Assembly (NCBI GenBank): GCA_002297815.1
Contig: DBKH01000085.1
Location: forward strand, 21,390-69,712
Source of the DNA: Bacteroidales bacterium UBA755
GTDB taxonomy: Bacteria; Bacteroidota; Bacteroidia; Bacteroidales; UBA932
Reading direction: 5' to 3'
Length of the DNA: 48,323 nt
Numbering within the stretch: position 1 is the first letter of the stretch; each line of letters begins with the position of its first letter. A program made the position numbers and the translations under genes. Under the pieces are notes generated by a model. It was not told where the DNA came from and searched no databases. It saw only the letters and a program-made list of their open reading frames with translations. Of the stretch, positions 25,446 through 34,300 are shown piece after piece.

Positions 25446-26800
25446 GCAGAATCGAAAAAATATCCGACCACACGGCCGTCCTGCGGCTGAACGATGGCCG
25501 GGCTTTCGCGCTTTCCAACAGAAGGGACAGCAGTCTTGACTCTGTGTTCTGGATGGCGCAGCAAAGAAACTGGGAGCAGTTGCCCCAGACGATTTGCGGA
25601 CAGAAGATCGTGCCGTTCGGCCACGACAACAACCTTCCCGTGCATCTTCGGGACATCCTTGACGAAAACAATCTTGGTCCCGGAATCCTTGAAAGGCAGA
25701 TGGGGCTTCTCTACGGCCAGGGCGTGTTCCTGAACCGGCTGGCTTACCAGGATGGGAACATCGTGCATCACTGGGAGGAAGACAAGGAGATTCAGGCGTG
25801 GTTGGACAGCTGGGACTATGTCAGCTACATCAAGGGGTGCATGACCGACTACCTGCATCTGAAAGGGTTCTTCGATGCCAAGTACTTGGAGAAAGGCAGA
25901 AGGATAGGCAGGGAGCCAAAGATTGCCTATCTTGAGCATATTCCTTCAAAGAACGCAAGGCTGGAGTGGACCGACAGCAGGGAGATAAGGGATGTGAGAC
26001 ACATTGTCGTGGGTGATTTCGAGCATTCTTGTGTGGGGACAGGCGTGCGGGTCTATCCGGTCTATGACAGAAGGAATCCGGGACGGTATGGGGCATCAGC
26101 ATCGTACAACTACACATATTCGTTTGCAAGGGATTTCTACGCGGTGCCTCAGTACTGGGGCGCGCTGCGCTGGATTGTCAAGGGTTCGGAGATTCCGACC
26201 ATATTCAAGTACGTTACGGACAACGGGATCAATCTTGCCTATCTGGTGAAGGCTCCAAAGGAGTACTGGGAGGAAAGGCGGGACCGCCTAAGGATGATCC
26301 ATCCGACTTGGGATGACACTAAGGTGGAGAACGAGATCAGCAGGCTGACGGAAGACTTGCTGATGCAGATGCAGGATGTTCTAAGCGGCAAGGAGAACGC
26401 TGGAAAGTTCTTCTACTCGTTGGATATGCCTTCCGAGAGCGGTGTGGGGCGTGTGGCTTGGACCGTGGAGGCTATTGACCAGAAGATGAAGGACTTTGTC
26501 GAGGCTCAGTTGAAGATCTCCGAGGCTTCGGCATCGGCCATCACTTCGGGAATGGGTTTGCATCCGTCGTTGTCGAACGTGATGGTGAACGGAAAACTGG
26601 CATCAGGCTCTGAGCTGCTGTACGCCTTCAAGCTGTTCCTGCTTTCGGACACGGAGATCGCCTCACAGACGATTCTTGAGCCTATCAACCAGGCGATAGC
26701 GTTCAATTTCCCCGGCAAGGGGCTGAAACTTGGGTTCTTCCACAAGCAGCTGGAGGCGGAGGACGCGCTGACTTCTTCGGCAAGGGTTAAAAATCAGTGA
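25442..26800 (+). CDS. portal protein
   Basis: A 452-residue protein placed right after the terminase unit. The pattern LPVHLRDILDENNLGPGILE (head helix), the tyrosine-rich core (SYNYTYSFARDFYAVPQYWG) and the long C-terminal helices (EAIDQKMKDFVEAQLKISEA) fit a siphophage portal: stem, wing and clip regions in the right order. The portal ring is the DNA channel at the capsid vertex. Size is normal. Confidence 0.75.
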   Translation: MSRIEKISDHTAVLRLNDGRAFALSNRRDSSLDSVFWMAQQRNWEQLPQTICGQKIVPFGHDNNLPVHLRDILDENNLGPGILERQMGLLYGQGVFLNRLAYQDGNIVHHWEEDKEIQAWLDSWDYVSYIKGCMTDYLHLKGFFDAKYLEKGRRIGREPKIAYLEHIPSKNARLEWTDSREIRDVRHIVVGDFEHSCVGTGVRVYPVYDRRNPGRYGASASYNYTYSFARDFYAVPQYWGALRWIVKGSEIPTIFKYVTDNGINLAYLVKAPKEYWEERRDRLRMIHPTWDDTKVENEISRLTEDLLMQMQDVLSGKENAGKFFYSLDMPSESGVGRVAWTVEAIDQKMKDFVEAQLKISEASASAITSGMGLHPSLSNVMVNGKLASGSELLYAFKLFLLSDTEIASQTILEPINQAIAFNFPGKGLKLGFFHKQLEAEDALTSSARVKNQ

Positions 26801-26802
26801 TT

Positions 26803-27720
26803 ATGATGGATTTGTTCAACAGAAATCGGGACGGTTCCAAGGAACTTGAGGATCTGACCGGCCAGTGGTACGCTTCTTCTCCTTTCAGGCTGATCGAGAC
26901 GGAGATCCGGTTCGCTACCGATGAGGTGGCGCGGCTTGTGAGTCAGGAGGTGGTCAAGGAGGCCGCTGATGCTTACGATGATGATGAGAAGCCTGAACTC
27001 GTGGCCGCTGTGAGGCTTCCGGTGGCTTGTCTTGCGTTGATGCGGTACGCAAAGCTTTCGTCCGTGTCCCATGAATCGACCGGGCGGAAGGTCAAGATTG
27101 ATGACAATGAGAGAAGTCCTTACGAGTGGCAGATAGACAGGGATGACAGGGCGATGAGAGAGCGGTATTTCCGGGCTCTTGACGCTTTGTACACCTACTT
27201 GGAGACTTCCGGCAACGAGAACTGGAAGGCTTCGGCAAAGAGGACGATGACTGGCGAATCCATTGTCAGGAATATTCAGGAGTTCGAGGCCGTCTATCCC
27301 ATCGATGGGAGCTACTATGTCTATTATCTATTGCAGGCGCTTGTGATCGAGCGGCAAAGGGCGGAGATAGGGCCGTTCGCAGGGGATAAATGGGCTTCAA
27401 TAGTTGACGGTTCGGCTGATGAGAGGGTGCTTTCGCTGGCCAGAAGGGCGGCCATACTCAGTGCGGTGATCGTAGCGGGCACAAGGTGGAGCCTTGAGGT
27501 GTTCCCCATCGAGATAGCAAGGCGGTTCTCCCCTACCTATCAGGGCAACAGGTCGAACAGGGTGGCCACGACCGATGAGATTGACTGGTATGTGGGCAAT
27601 CTGAAGGCGGAGGTGAAGGACGCTTTGACGGATCTTGCGGATCTTATCAACGAGGAGAAGGCGGATCCGAAGCTTTTGCCTACGAATGACAGGCGGAACA
27701 AATTCTTTACTACTGAGTGA
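26803..27720 (+). CDS. head-tail connector-type structural protein
   Basis: A 305-residue protein (ATG 26803 or 26806). It contains many helices with IETEIRFATDEVARLVSQEV and EEKPDPKL-like acidic turns, and a middle region DGSYYVYYLLQALVIERQRA. It follows the portal and is coupled to the next gene (TGATG at 27720). It resembles DUF6712-type proteins of Bacteroidetes phages, as far as I can tell. A connector role is inferred from position. Confidence 0.55.
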   Translation: MMDLFNRNRDGSKELEDLTGQWYASSPFRLIETEIRFATDEVARLVSQEVVKEAADAYDDDEKPELVAAVRLPVACLALMRYAKLSSVSHESTGRKVKIDDNERSPYEWQIDRDDRAMRERYFRALDALYTYLETSGNENWKASAKRTMTGESIVRNIQEFEAVYPIDGSYYVYYLLQALVIERQRAEIGPFAGDKWASIVDGSADERVLSLARRAAILSAVIVAGTRWSLEVFPIEIARRFSPTYQGNRSNRVATTDEIDWYVGNLKAEVKDALTDLADLINEEKADPKLLPTNDRRNKFFTTE

Positions 27721-28607
27721 TGAACACGATTGAGGTTTTCGATACCGGAAAGGTCGTTCAGGTGCCTGGTTCGTGGAATGAGATGACTCCGAAACAGGTG
27801 CGTGGGGTGTTCCGGATCTTCGAGTGGTGTCTCAGGCACGGTAAATCTCCGTTGGACTTCAATGTGAGGGTGCTTTGGATGCTGCTGGGGGTCAAGCGGA
27901 CTGTCAGGGGATGGTTCACGGACATATTCAAAGGCGATCAGGGGTCTTTGAGGGATGAGAATGTCTATCGGATGTGCGAGAGGTTTCTGGGGTTTCTGTT
28001 CTCGGAGGAGTCAGCTGCGTTGACGTTCGATTCGGTAGCCAATCCTATGCCGGTGGTGCGTTCGGGGCTTGTGTGGCTGCACGGCCCTGGGGAATTGCTT
28101 CAGGATCTGACTTTCGGGGAGTTCAGGCACGCTTCCGCGGCTGTGAACCGCTTCTTCAAGAATCACGATGTGGCGGATCTGGATGAGTGCATCGCATTCC
28201 TGTACCGGAAGAAGTCAAGGAAGGCCAATCGGGCGGGACGGATGGTGCCGGATGTAGACCAGCGGAACGCGAGGTGGCATATTCATAGAGCATCGAGGTT
28301 GAAGGGATGGCAGAAGAACCTTGTGATGATGTGGTTTTCGGCTTGCTTGAAGTACCTTCAGACGGGCGTTCTGGAGATTGACGGAGAGGAGATTGACTTA
28401 TCGAGGCTTTTCGCGGGGGATGATAGCCATTCGGGGGTAAGCTTCGGGTGGAATGACCTGCTGGTCGAGGTGGCCAAGGAGAACACGCTTGGGAACATTG
28501 ACCGGGTGGATGAGGAGCCGTTATTCTCCGTGTTGTCGATTATGTGGCATAACTATAAGGAAAGAAAGAGGAATGAGCAGATTATCAAGGCTTCAAAGGC
28601 TCACTGA
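27720..28607 (+). CDS. hypothetical tail-assembly region protein
   Basis: A 295-residue, largely helical protein (VFRIFEWCLRHGKSPLDFNV; EESAALTFDSVANPMPVVRS). ATG 27720 overlaps the previous stop (TGATG). The C-terminus (SVLSIMWHNYKERKRNEQII) is basic, and its last 35 bases overlap the next gene. No family recognised. Confidence 0.6.
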   Translation: MNTIEVFDTGKVVQVPGSWNEMTPKQVRGVFRIFEWCLRHGKSPLDFNVRVLWMLLGVKRTVRGWFTDIFKGDQGSLRDENVYRMCERFLGFLFSEESAALTFDSVANPMPVVRSGLVWLHGPGELLQDLTFGEFRHASAAVNRFFKNHDVADLDECIAFLYRKKSRKANRAGRMVPDVDQRNARWHIHRASRLKGWQKNLVMMWFSACLKYLQTGVLEIDGEEIDLSRLFAGDDSHSGVSFGWNDLLVEVAKENTLGNIDRVDEEPLFSVLSIMWHNYKERKRNEQIIKASKAH

Positions 28608-29028
28608 GTACCTTGCGGGGTTAAGGATTAAATCCGGTAAGTATCCCGATGGTATTGATCCGATTTGCACGACCGCGCAGTCGGACGCGACTTCCAAGCT
28701 GGCGCATCTTTCGGGTGTGCAGGTTCTTTTGGCGCGTCCGGAGGTTCATCAGCGCGGGGATTCTGACACGTTCCGTGAGGAACTTGGGACGGTGATCTTC
28801 GTGTTGGAGAAGGGGCTTGGGTTGGACAAGACGGAGGAATCGGAGAATGGGCAGTATTCGCGGCTTCTGGAGATTGCGGATTTGATTCTGGCCTACATTG
28901 CGGAGGAGACTTCAGGACAGAACTGCCGTTTGGTGACGGGGTTGTCGCTTGCTTCTGTGGATGTGGTGCCGGAGGCCAGCGTGTTCGGTGGTTGGAGCGG
29001 GTACAGCATTGAGCTTGCGTTTGAGTGA
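28573..29028 (+). CDS. hypothetical head-tail joining protein
   Basis: A 151-residue protein from ATG 28573; upstream non-ATG extension overlaps the previous gene and is not protein-like. The N-terminus is helical, then beta strands (ELGTVIFVLEKGLG; SGYSIELAF). The size and place between connector and tape-measure genes fit a tail-completion protein. Coupled to the next gene (TGATG at 29028). Confidence 0.55.
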   Translation: MSRLSRLQRLTEYLAGLRIKSGKYPDGIDPICTTAQSDATSKLAHLSGVQVLLARPEVHQRGDSDTFREELGTVIFVLEKGLGLDKTEESENGQYSRLLEIADLILAYIAEETSGQNCRLVTGLSLASVDVVPEASVFGGWSGYSIELAFE

Positions 29029-29396
29029 TGGATGTCAGGGCGCGTTTTGTGGCTGAGGTCCTTCAGGATGAGGGTCAGAGGCTTTTGAGAAATCAGGGCA
29101 AGGCCATCGAGGCAAGGGTCAAGAAGCGTTCGGGACGGATGGAGTCGTCAAGGAGTGTTTCGGTGACGGGCGGCAGCGGTGCTTCGGGGACTTTGACGTT
29201 CGTCCACGTGGCCTACGAGCGTTATCTGGACATGAAGCGTCTCCAGCGTGGCGGCCATTCCGTCAAGAGCAACCGCAAGATCCACAACCGCTATGTCTTC
29301 GGTGCTTTCGCCTCCATCGCCGAGCGCCTGATGTACGAGTTCACGGACGATGTCATCGCCCGGATTCGGGAATCGGAACTGGGGCAAACAAAGTGA
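29028..29396 (+). CDS. hypothetical tail-region protein
   Basis: A 122-residue, basic protein starting at ATG 29028. ARVKKRSGRMESSRSVSVTG then the strand GTLTFVHVAYERYLDMKRLQ resembles HK97 gp10-like tail-completion proteins. It is the last tail gene before the accessory cassette at 29413. Confidence 0.55.
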   Translation: MDVRARFVAEVLQDEGQRLLRNQGKAIEARVKKRSGRMESSRSVSVTGGSGASGTLTFVHVAYERYLDMKRLQRGGHSVKSNRKIHNRYVFGAFASIAERLMYEFTDDVIARIRESELGQTK

Positions 29397-29412
29397 AAAT
29401 CAGCGGGAAGTC

Positions 29413-29443
29413 TTGATTATTTGTCCGGAAAGTTGTTTCTTTG
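29413..29443 (+). promoter_or_regulatory. promoter of accessory cassette 1
   Basis: TTG 29413-29415, 20-base spacer, TTTCTTTG 29436-29443 (one mismatch to TAnnTTTG). Its last base is the first base of the direct-repeat operator. Confidence 0.5.
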
Positions 29444-29472
29444 TAAACACAAACGCAATACAAACGCAATAC
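29443..29472 (+). promoter_or_regulatory. direct-repeat operator, cassette 1
   Basis: The best copy of the element: GTAA, then AACACAAACGC and AATACAAACGC in tandem, then AATAC. It spans the predicted start of transcription, seven bases before ATG 29479. Confidence 0.65.
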
Positions 29473-29478
29473 GGGCAA

Positions 29479-29964
29479 ATGAACGAAATGTTAAATACTT
29501 CCGGTATTCCGACGACAAGCGCCACTTCTACAGTAGGTGATTCTGTCTCATACTCATTCTATGCGGATGCCAACACTCAGTATGTGGCGATGAAAAAAGA
29601 TGAAGATGTCTATTTCACAGGGCATTCGAACCTGCCAACCTTACAGAGTTGGTTGGACGGTTCAATCCCACGCAGATTCATTGAATTGGTGACAAATGCC
29701 ATAAACAACAGGACGAGAGAGCGTAATTTCTCCCGTTTGAATGAGCAGTTGGCTTCCGGGGATATCTCAGAGGAGGATTTCGACAAGGCGATTTCTGAAA
29801 GGGAAGACGAGTTCGTGATCCAATGCAATATAAAACCAACAGAATGGGACATCAAAGCGGCCTCACTTTTGGCGGAGAATCTTTTGGATGTTTCCGACAC
29901 GGATGATTTGTCTGTACTGTTTTCCTTTGATGATAATGAGGTTAGAAAGTATATCCTGAAATAA
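29479..29964 (+). CDS. unknown protein, first gene of cassette 1
   Basis: A 161-residue protein, ATG 29479 chosen because the promoter and operator exclude the upstream frame. Features: beta region (SVSYSFYADANTQYVAMKKD), helix (LQSWLDGSIPRRFIELVTNA), and an acidic helical tail (DISEEDFDKAISERE). No family recognised. It is not a tail gene by position or promoter. The same operator as the TAC loci suggests lysogenic expression and a possible defence or fitness role, which is inference. Confidence 0.6.
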   Translation: MNEMLNTSGIPTTSATSTVGDSVSYSFYADANTQYVAMKKDEDVYFTGHSNLPTLQSWLDGSIPRRFIELVTNAINNRTRERNFSRLNEQLASGDISEEDFDKAISEREDEFVIQCNIKPTEWDIKAASLLAENLLDVSDTDDLSVLFSFDDNEVRKYILK

Positions 29965-29965
29965 A

Positions 29966-30403
29966 ATGGCTACTTTTATAGAATACGGAGAGACCATTGA
30001 AGGCGACAGCGTTGATATACAAGTAAGGAAGTGGACTCCCGGCTCAATTGTGAAACTTGCCGCCGTCAAGAAAAAGATGTACCGTTATTCTTCTGACCGC
30101 AACAGTAACGCTGCCATAAGCAGGGCTCATACAGTTTCCTACGATCCTGATATAATTGAGGCCACCAAGGATTATCATAGAGCCGTTGGAGATAAACTCC
30201 AATGCGATGGCATGAAGGTGTACGTGGATTGCGTAAGAAGAATAACCGTCAAGCCGGATGAAGGTGCGTCTCATCGCCACGGAGCCAATTTCGCCTCGAC
30301 ACACAACCACACGATCGCGACAATCTCAACTCCCTTGGCTTGTCTGCAAAAGGCTATAGCCGCAAATGAGCGGAAATTATTGAAACAGAATAGCAATCAA
30401 TGA
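29966..30403 (+). CDS. unknown protein, second gene of cassette 1
   Basis: A 145-residue basic protein, one base after the previous stop. It has His-rich GASHRHGANFASTHNHTIAT, a possible metal site, and a helical Lys-rich end. The next start overlaps its stop (ATGA). No family recognised. Confidence 0.6.
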   Translation: MATFIEYGETIEGDSVDIQVRKWTPGSIVKLAAVKKKMYRYSSDRNSNAAISRAHTVSYDPDIIEATKDYHRAVGDKLQCDGMKVYVDCVRRITVKPDEGASHRHGANFASTHNHTIATISTPLACLQKAIAANERKLLKQNSNQ

Positions 30404-30801
30404 ATATGAGGATACCTATTTTCACATTATGCGACTATGCTCAAAGCAATGGGGGAAAATTGAATATCATCGGGACATTCAGCAGAATTATCACCGAAAA
30501 ATTCCCTCTTAAATATTCACCGGCATTGTATGTCGTGGCAAGAGTGACATCAGTAGAACCTTGCGAGGGTGTTTTCGAGTTTACTGTCAGCGATTCTGAT
30601 GGCAAATCCATTATGAAGCCATTGGAAGGCAAATTCAAGATTGATGACCCTCTGCATAGTGATCAAGAGAAAGCATTTGATTTTACAGTGGCCATAAATA
30701 ATCAAATTTTTGAAAAACCAGGAGCTTACACATTCAAATTCAAGATCGGAGATGTGGAAGCCACACAGACTTTGTACTTGGAACAAAAGGTGCTGGAGTG
30801 A
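30400..30801 (+). CDS. DUF6941-like beta-sandwich protein
   Basis: A 133-residue protein. The head FTLCDYAQSNGGKLNIIGTF is the pattern of DUF6941-type proteins (LCDYA...GKLNIIGIF), and the rest is a beta sandwich (GVFEFTVSDSDGKSIM; PGAYTFKFKIGDVEATQTLY). I do not know a proven role. It overlaps the previous gene by four bases. Its end carries the start of the shared leader element 30794-30844. Confidence 0.6.
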   Translation: MNMRIPIFTLCDYAQSNGGKLNIIGTFSRIITEKFPLKYSPALYVVARVTSVEPCEGVFEFTVSDSDGKSIMKPLEGKFKIDDPLHSDQEKAFDFTVAINNQIFEKPGAYTFKFKIGDVEATQTLYLEQKVLE

Positions 30802-30844
30802 TTTTTGCAAAGGATAGATCAGCACTAAATTCTGACTGAGTATG
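30794..30844 (+). promoter_or_regulatory. shared accessory-gene leader, copy 1
   Basis: TGGAGTGATTTTTGCAA (30794-30810), 12 bases, then CACTAAATTCTGACTGAG and TATG. The same element, nearly identical and with the same 12-base gap, lies at 35481-35530; a third, partial copy is at 36081. GATTTTTG could be a -7 box. It starts inside the stop codon of the previous gene. Confidence 0.55.
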
Positions 30845-31252
30845 TTTTGGGGGTCTTTTGATGTTCCTATAGGAGTGATCATCCTCGTTCTTCTGGTTGT
30901 ATTCTGGAAACCGGTGACGAGCAAAATTCTTTTGTGGGTATTCGTCATCATCACGTTCCCTTTCGTCGCATTGTGGAAGGGCATAGAGAAATTAGCCGGA
31001 ATAGATGAAAGTAGTTGTGGGACATCCGATGAGGACACAAGAGAGCTCGCAATAGAACGTAGGTGGCTGATGAAGAAGGTGATCCTCTCAGCCGCTGGTT
31101 TTCTGGCTTTCTTCGCAATCATTATCTGGACACTGCCTCTATTCGACATCTACGATTGGAAAGTGGTCGGCTGGCTATCCCTCGCGGCTTTGGCATTAAC
31201 CGTGATCATCGCCACCAGAACAAAGTTCTTTGATCCACCAAAAGCCGGATAG
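30842..31252 (+). CDS. membrane protein of cassette 1
   Basis: A 136-residue protein with four membrane segments: about 5-20 (VPIGVIILVLLVVFW), 27-44, 78-98 (ILSAAGFLAFFAIIIWTLPL) and 106-124. An acidic loop (DESSCGTSDEDTRELAIERR) separates the pairs. ATG 30842 is the conserved start of the shared leader element. It may be the effector or sensor of the cassette; that is inference. Confidence 0.6.
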   Translation: MFWGSFDVPIGVIILVLLVVFWKPVTSKILLWVFVIITFPFVALWKGIEKLAGIDESSCGTSDEDTRELAIERRWLMKKVILSAAGFLAFFAIIIWTLPLFDIYDWKVVGWLSLAALALTVIIATRTKFFDPPKAG

Positions 31253-31262
31253 TCAACATCTT

Positions 31263-31297
31263 TGTCCTTTGCAGCCGCTTGATAGCGGCTATTTTTG
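31263..31297 (+). promoter_or_regulatory. late-type promoter 3 with terminator hairpin
   Basis: TGTCCTTT (31263-31270), 19-base spacer, TATTTTTG (31290-31297). The spacer holds a hairpin AGCCGCT-TGAT-AGCGGCT, so the same stretch can end the cassette (stem plus TTTTT) and start the tape-measure gene. A second copy at 37962 has a compensatory base-pair change. Confidence 0.65.
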
Positions 31298-31318
31298 TGC
31301 CATAAATCACGTGAGATT

Positions 31319-34300
31319 ATGGCAAAAAGAATTACGGATGAGGATCTTCGGCTGAACCTGATTGTCAACGGGGACGGTGGGAAGAAGGAGATGCTGGAAC
31401 TGGAAAGACAGATGAAGGATTTGCAGAGTTCTACCAAGAAGACAAGGACGGAGCTCAAGAATCTGGAGAAGGCCGGCAAGACTGGCACTCAGGAATATCA
31501 GAACCTGACAAAGACTCTCAAGGATCAGGAGAAGACCTTGACTGAATGCAGGGATAAATACAACAAACTCCAAAGTGCCATATCTCTTGAAAACAAGACA
31601 TTGGCTGAACTTCGCAACCATCTTAAACTGACTCAGGCGGCTCTCAGCAAGGCGGTTCCCGGAACGGAGAACTGGAAGAAGCTTAATGCGGAAGTCCAGA
31701 AGACCAAGGCAAGGCTCAAGGAACTGACCTCACAGGCAGGACAGACCAAAGGGGCGTTGGAGAAACTGTCAAGCATCAAGGCTGGTGCTTTGGCCGCGTT
31801 CGCAGCTATTGCCGGAGCGATCAGAGGTGTGGCGAAGGCCTTCCAGAAAATCGTGGACTTCGAGCAGGCCAATGCGAACCTTTCAACCATCATCGGCAAG
31901 AATGTCAAAGACATCGAAGCACTGACATATTCAGCGATGGAGCTTGGACGGACCACTGAATATACCGCCTCGCAGGTCACGCTCCTCCAGACGGAACTTG
32001 CCAAGCTGGGTTTCAAGGAGAACTCCATCATGGACATGCAGGAATCTGTTCTGCATTTCGCCACGGCCATCGGGACCACTCTTCCGGAAGCGGCAGCCAT
32101 GGCAGGAGCCACTCTGAGGATGTTCGGGCTTGACGCCAAGGACACGGCAGACACTCTTGGTGTACTCGTTCAGGGAGCCAACAACAGCGCACTCGGTTTC
32201 ACGTACTACCAGACAGCTATGGCCACGGTCGGACCGGTGGCAAAGACTTTCGGATTCTCACTACGGGACACGGTGGCGTTGCTCGGAACACTGGCCAATG
32301 CAGGTTTCGATGCTTCGTCCGCGGCCACGGCCACAAGGAATATCCTGTTGAACCTTGCGGATTCGAGTGGCAAGCTTGCGGTCGCTTTGGGTAAGCCTGT
32401 GAGCACGTTCCCTGAACTGATGGACGGTCTCAAGACGTTGAAGGCACAAGGAGTTGACCTTAACACCACGTTGGAACTGACGGACAAGAGGTCGGTTTCT
32501 GCCTTCAACACGTTCTTGGATGGTGCGGACGCGGCTATGAATCTCCGAGACTCGTTGGACGATGTCAACGGAGTACTGAAGAATACCGCTGAGGAGAGAA
32601 TCAACACGGTCGAGGGTTCTGTCAAACTGTTGCAATCGGCTTGGGAGGGGTTGATCTTGTCGTTCAAGGATTCCTCAGGTGTTATCAAGGACACTATAGA
32701 CTGGTTGACCCGATTGACGGAATCCGTATCAAATTTTGTCAATAAGAATAGCAAACAGGGCTATTATCAGCAATATGTCCAGAGCCTTAAGGCCGCATCT
32801 GAAAGCATGACACGTGATGAACTTGTTCAGTATATCTACAAGCAGCAAGATACACTTGCGAATACCGCACGAGCTGTCAGGGAAGGTGCGAACAAACAAT
32901 CCGGAAAATGGGTCGACGGAAGTGCCATGAACTCCATGGCAAGAGTAGCAGAAGGTGAATTGGAAGGATTCAACATGGCAGCAGCCGCTTATCTTGAAGG
33001 TGATGAAAACATCATAGGCCCAGTTCGGAATAATGTTTCTTCGGTCGCAGAGCCTGGCGAAGCGTCACAAAACAATGCTATAGTCGGTGCGAAAAAGATG
33101 GGTAACAGCCAGTGGTCGTTGGGCAATGATGAGGCGTTCTTGAAGGCTAAGGCGGAGCTGACGCGGCAGTACAATGAGAAGGAGATCGCTTCGCAGGAGG
33201 AATATGATGAGAGGATTTATGAGCTGGAGGTGGCGACGCTGACGGCACGGCTGGCGGCTCATAAGGAGAAGGGGGCGGACAGGGCCAAGATTGAGAATGA
33301 GTTGCAGGAGAAGATCAAGAAGCATTCGGAGGATGCGTTGAAGAGGCAGCAGGAGAACGAGAAGAAGGCCGCTGAACTGAGCAAGGAGGGGACGGCCATC
33401 ATCAATGAGGTGGAGACCGACAAGACCAAGGCTGCGATGGCCGGTGAAGAGGCGCGGTATCAGGCCGAACTCAAGAAGTTCAAGGAGACGCAGGTGCTGT
33501 ACGAGAATCAGGCGGCGGTGTTGGAGGCTATCGAGAAGAAGCATCAGAATAATCTGATGAAGATTCGGATGGATGCGGAGGCTAAGGAAATGGCAAAGCT
33601 CAAGACTGCACACGATTTGGAGAGACTTGAGATAAAAAACGAATATGAGCAGAAGATGTCTGCTTTGCCTGTTGGCCCGTCAACAGAGAGGTCATCGATG
33701 CAAAGATCAATGAATGCAGATTTGGCTTCTTCCGACCTTGCGTATTTGGAAAATCTCAAAAACGAACTCAAAAAGATTACTGATAGCGGTGAATTTGACG
33801 GAGCGATAATCCCTGAAGATGAACTGAATAAATACAGGCTTCAACTACAACAGACCATTGAGAAGATCACGGAACTCAAGAACAAACAGAAAGAGGATAC
33901 AGCAGGGGCTTTCGCAGGCACAGGGAAAGGAAGCCTGTTCGGCGTGTCGCAGGAGCAATGGGATCAGTTCTTTGCGAATCTGTCTGATGGCAGGCTTAAA
34001 GCAGAAGATCTGGCGAATGCCTTGACCGGAATGGGAGGGATTGCACAAGAAGGCTTTCAGCTGGCAAGTAAGGCGATCGAGCTTACCAACGCCAAGGAAA
34101 ACAAGGCGTTCAACGAGTACAAGAAGAACAATGAAAAGAAAAAGAAGGATCTGAAATCGCGATATGATGCCGGATTGGTGTCCCAAGAGCAGTACAACGC
34201 AAGGGTCGAGGAGATGGAAGCCGAGGAGGAAGCCAAACGTGAGGAAATGGAGATTAAGCAGGCTAAGAGGACGAAAGCCCTCAATCTTGTGCAAGCCATA

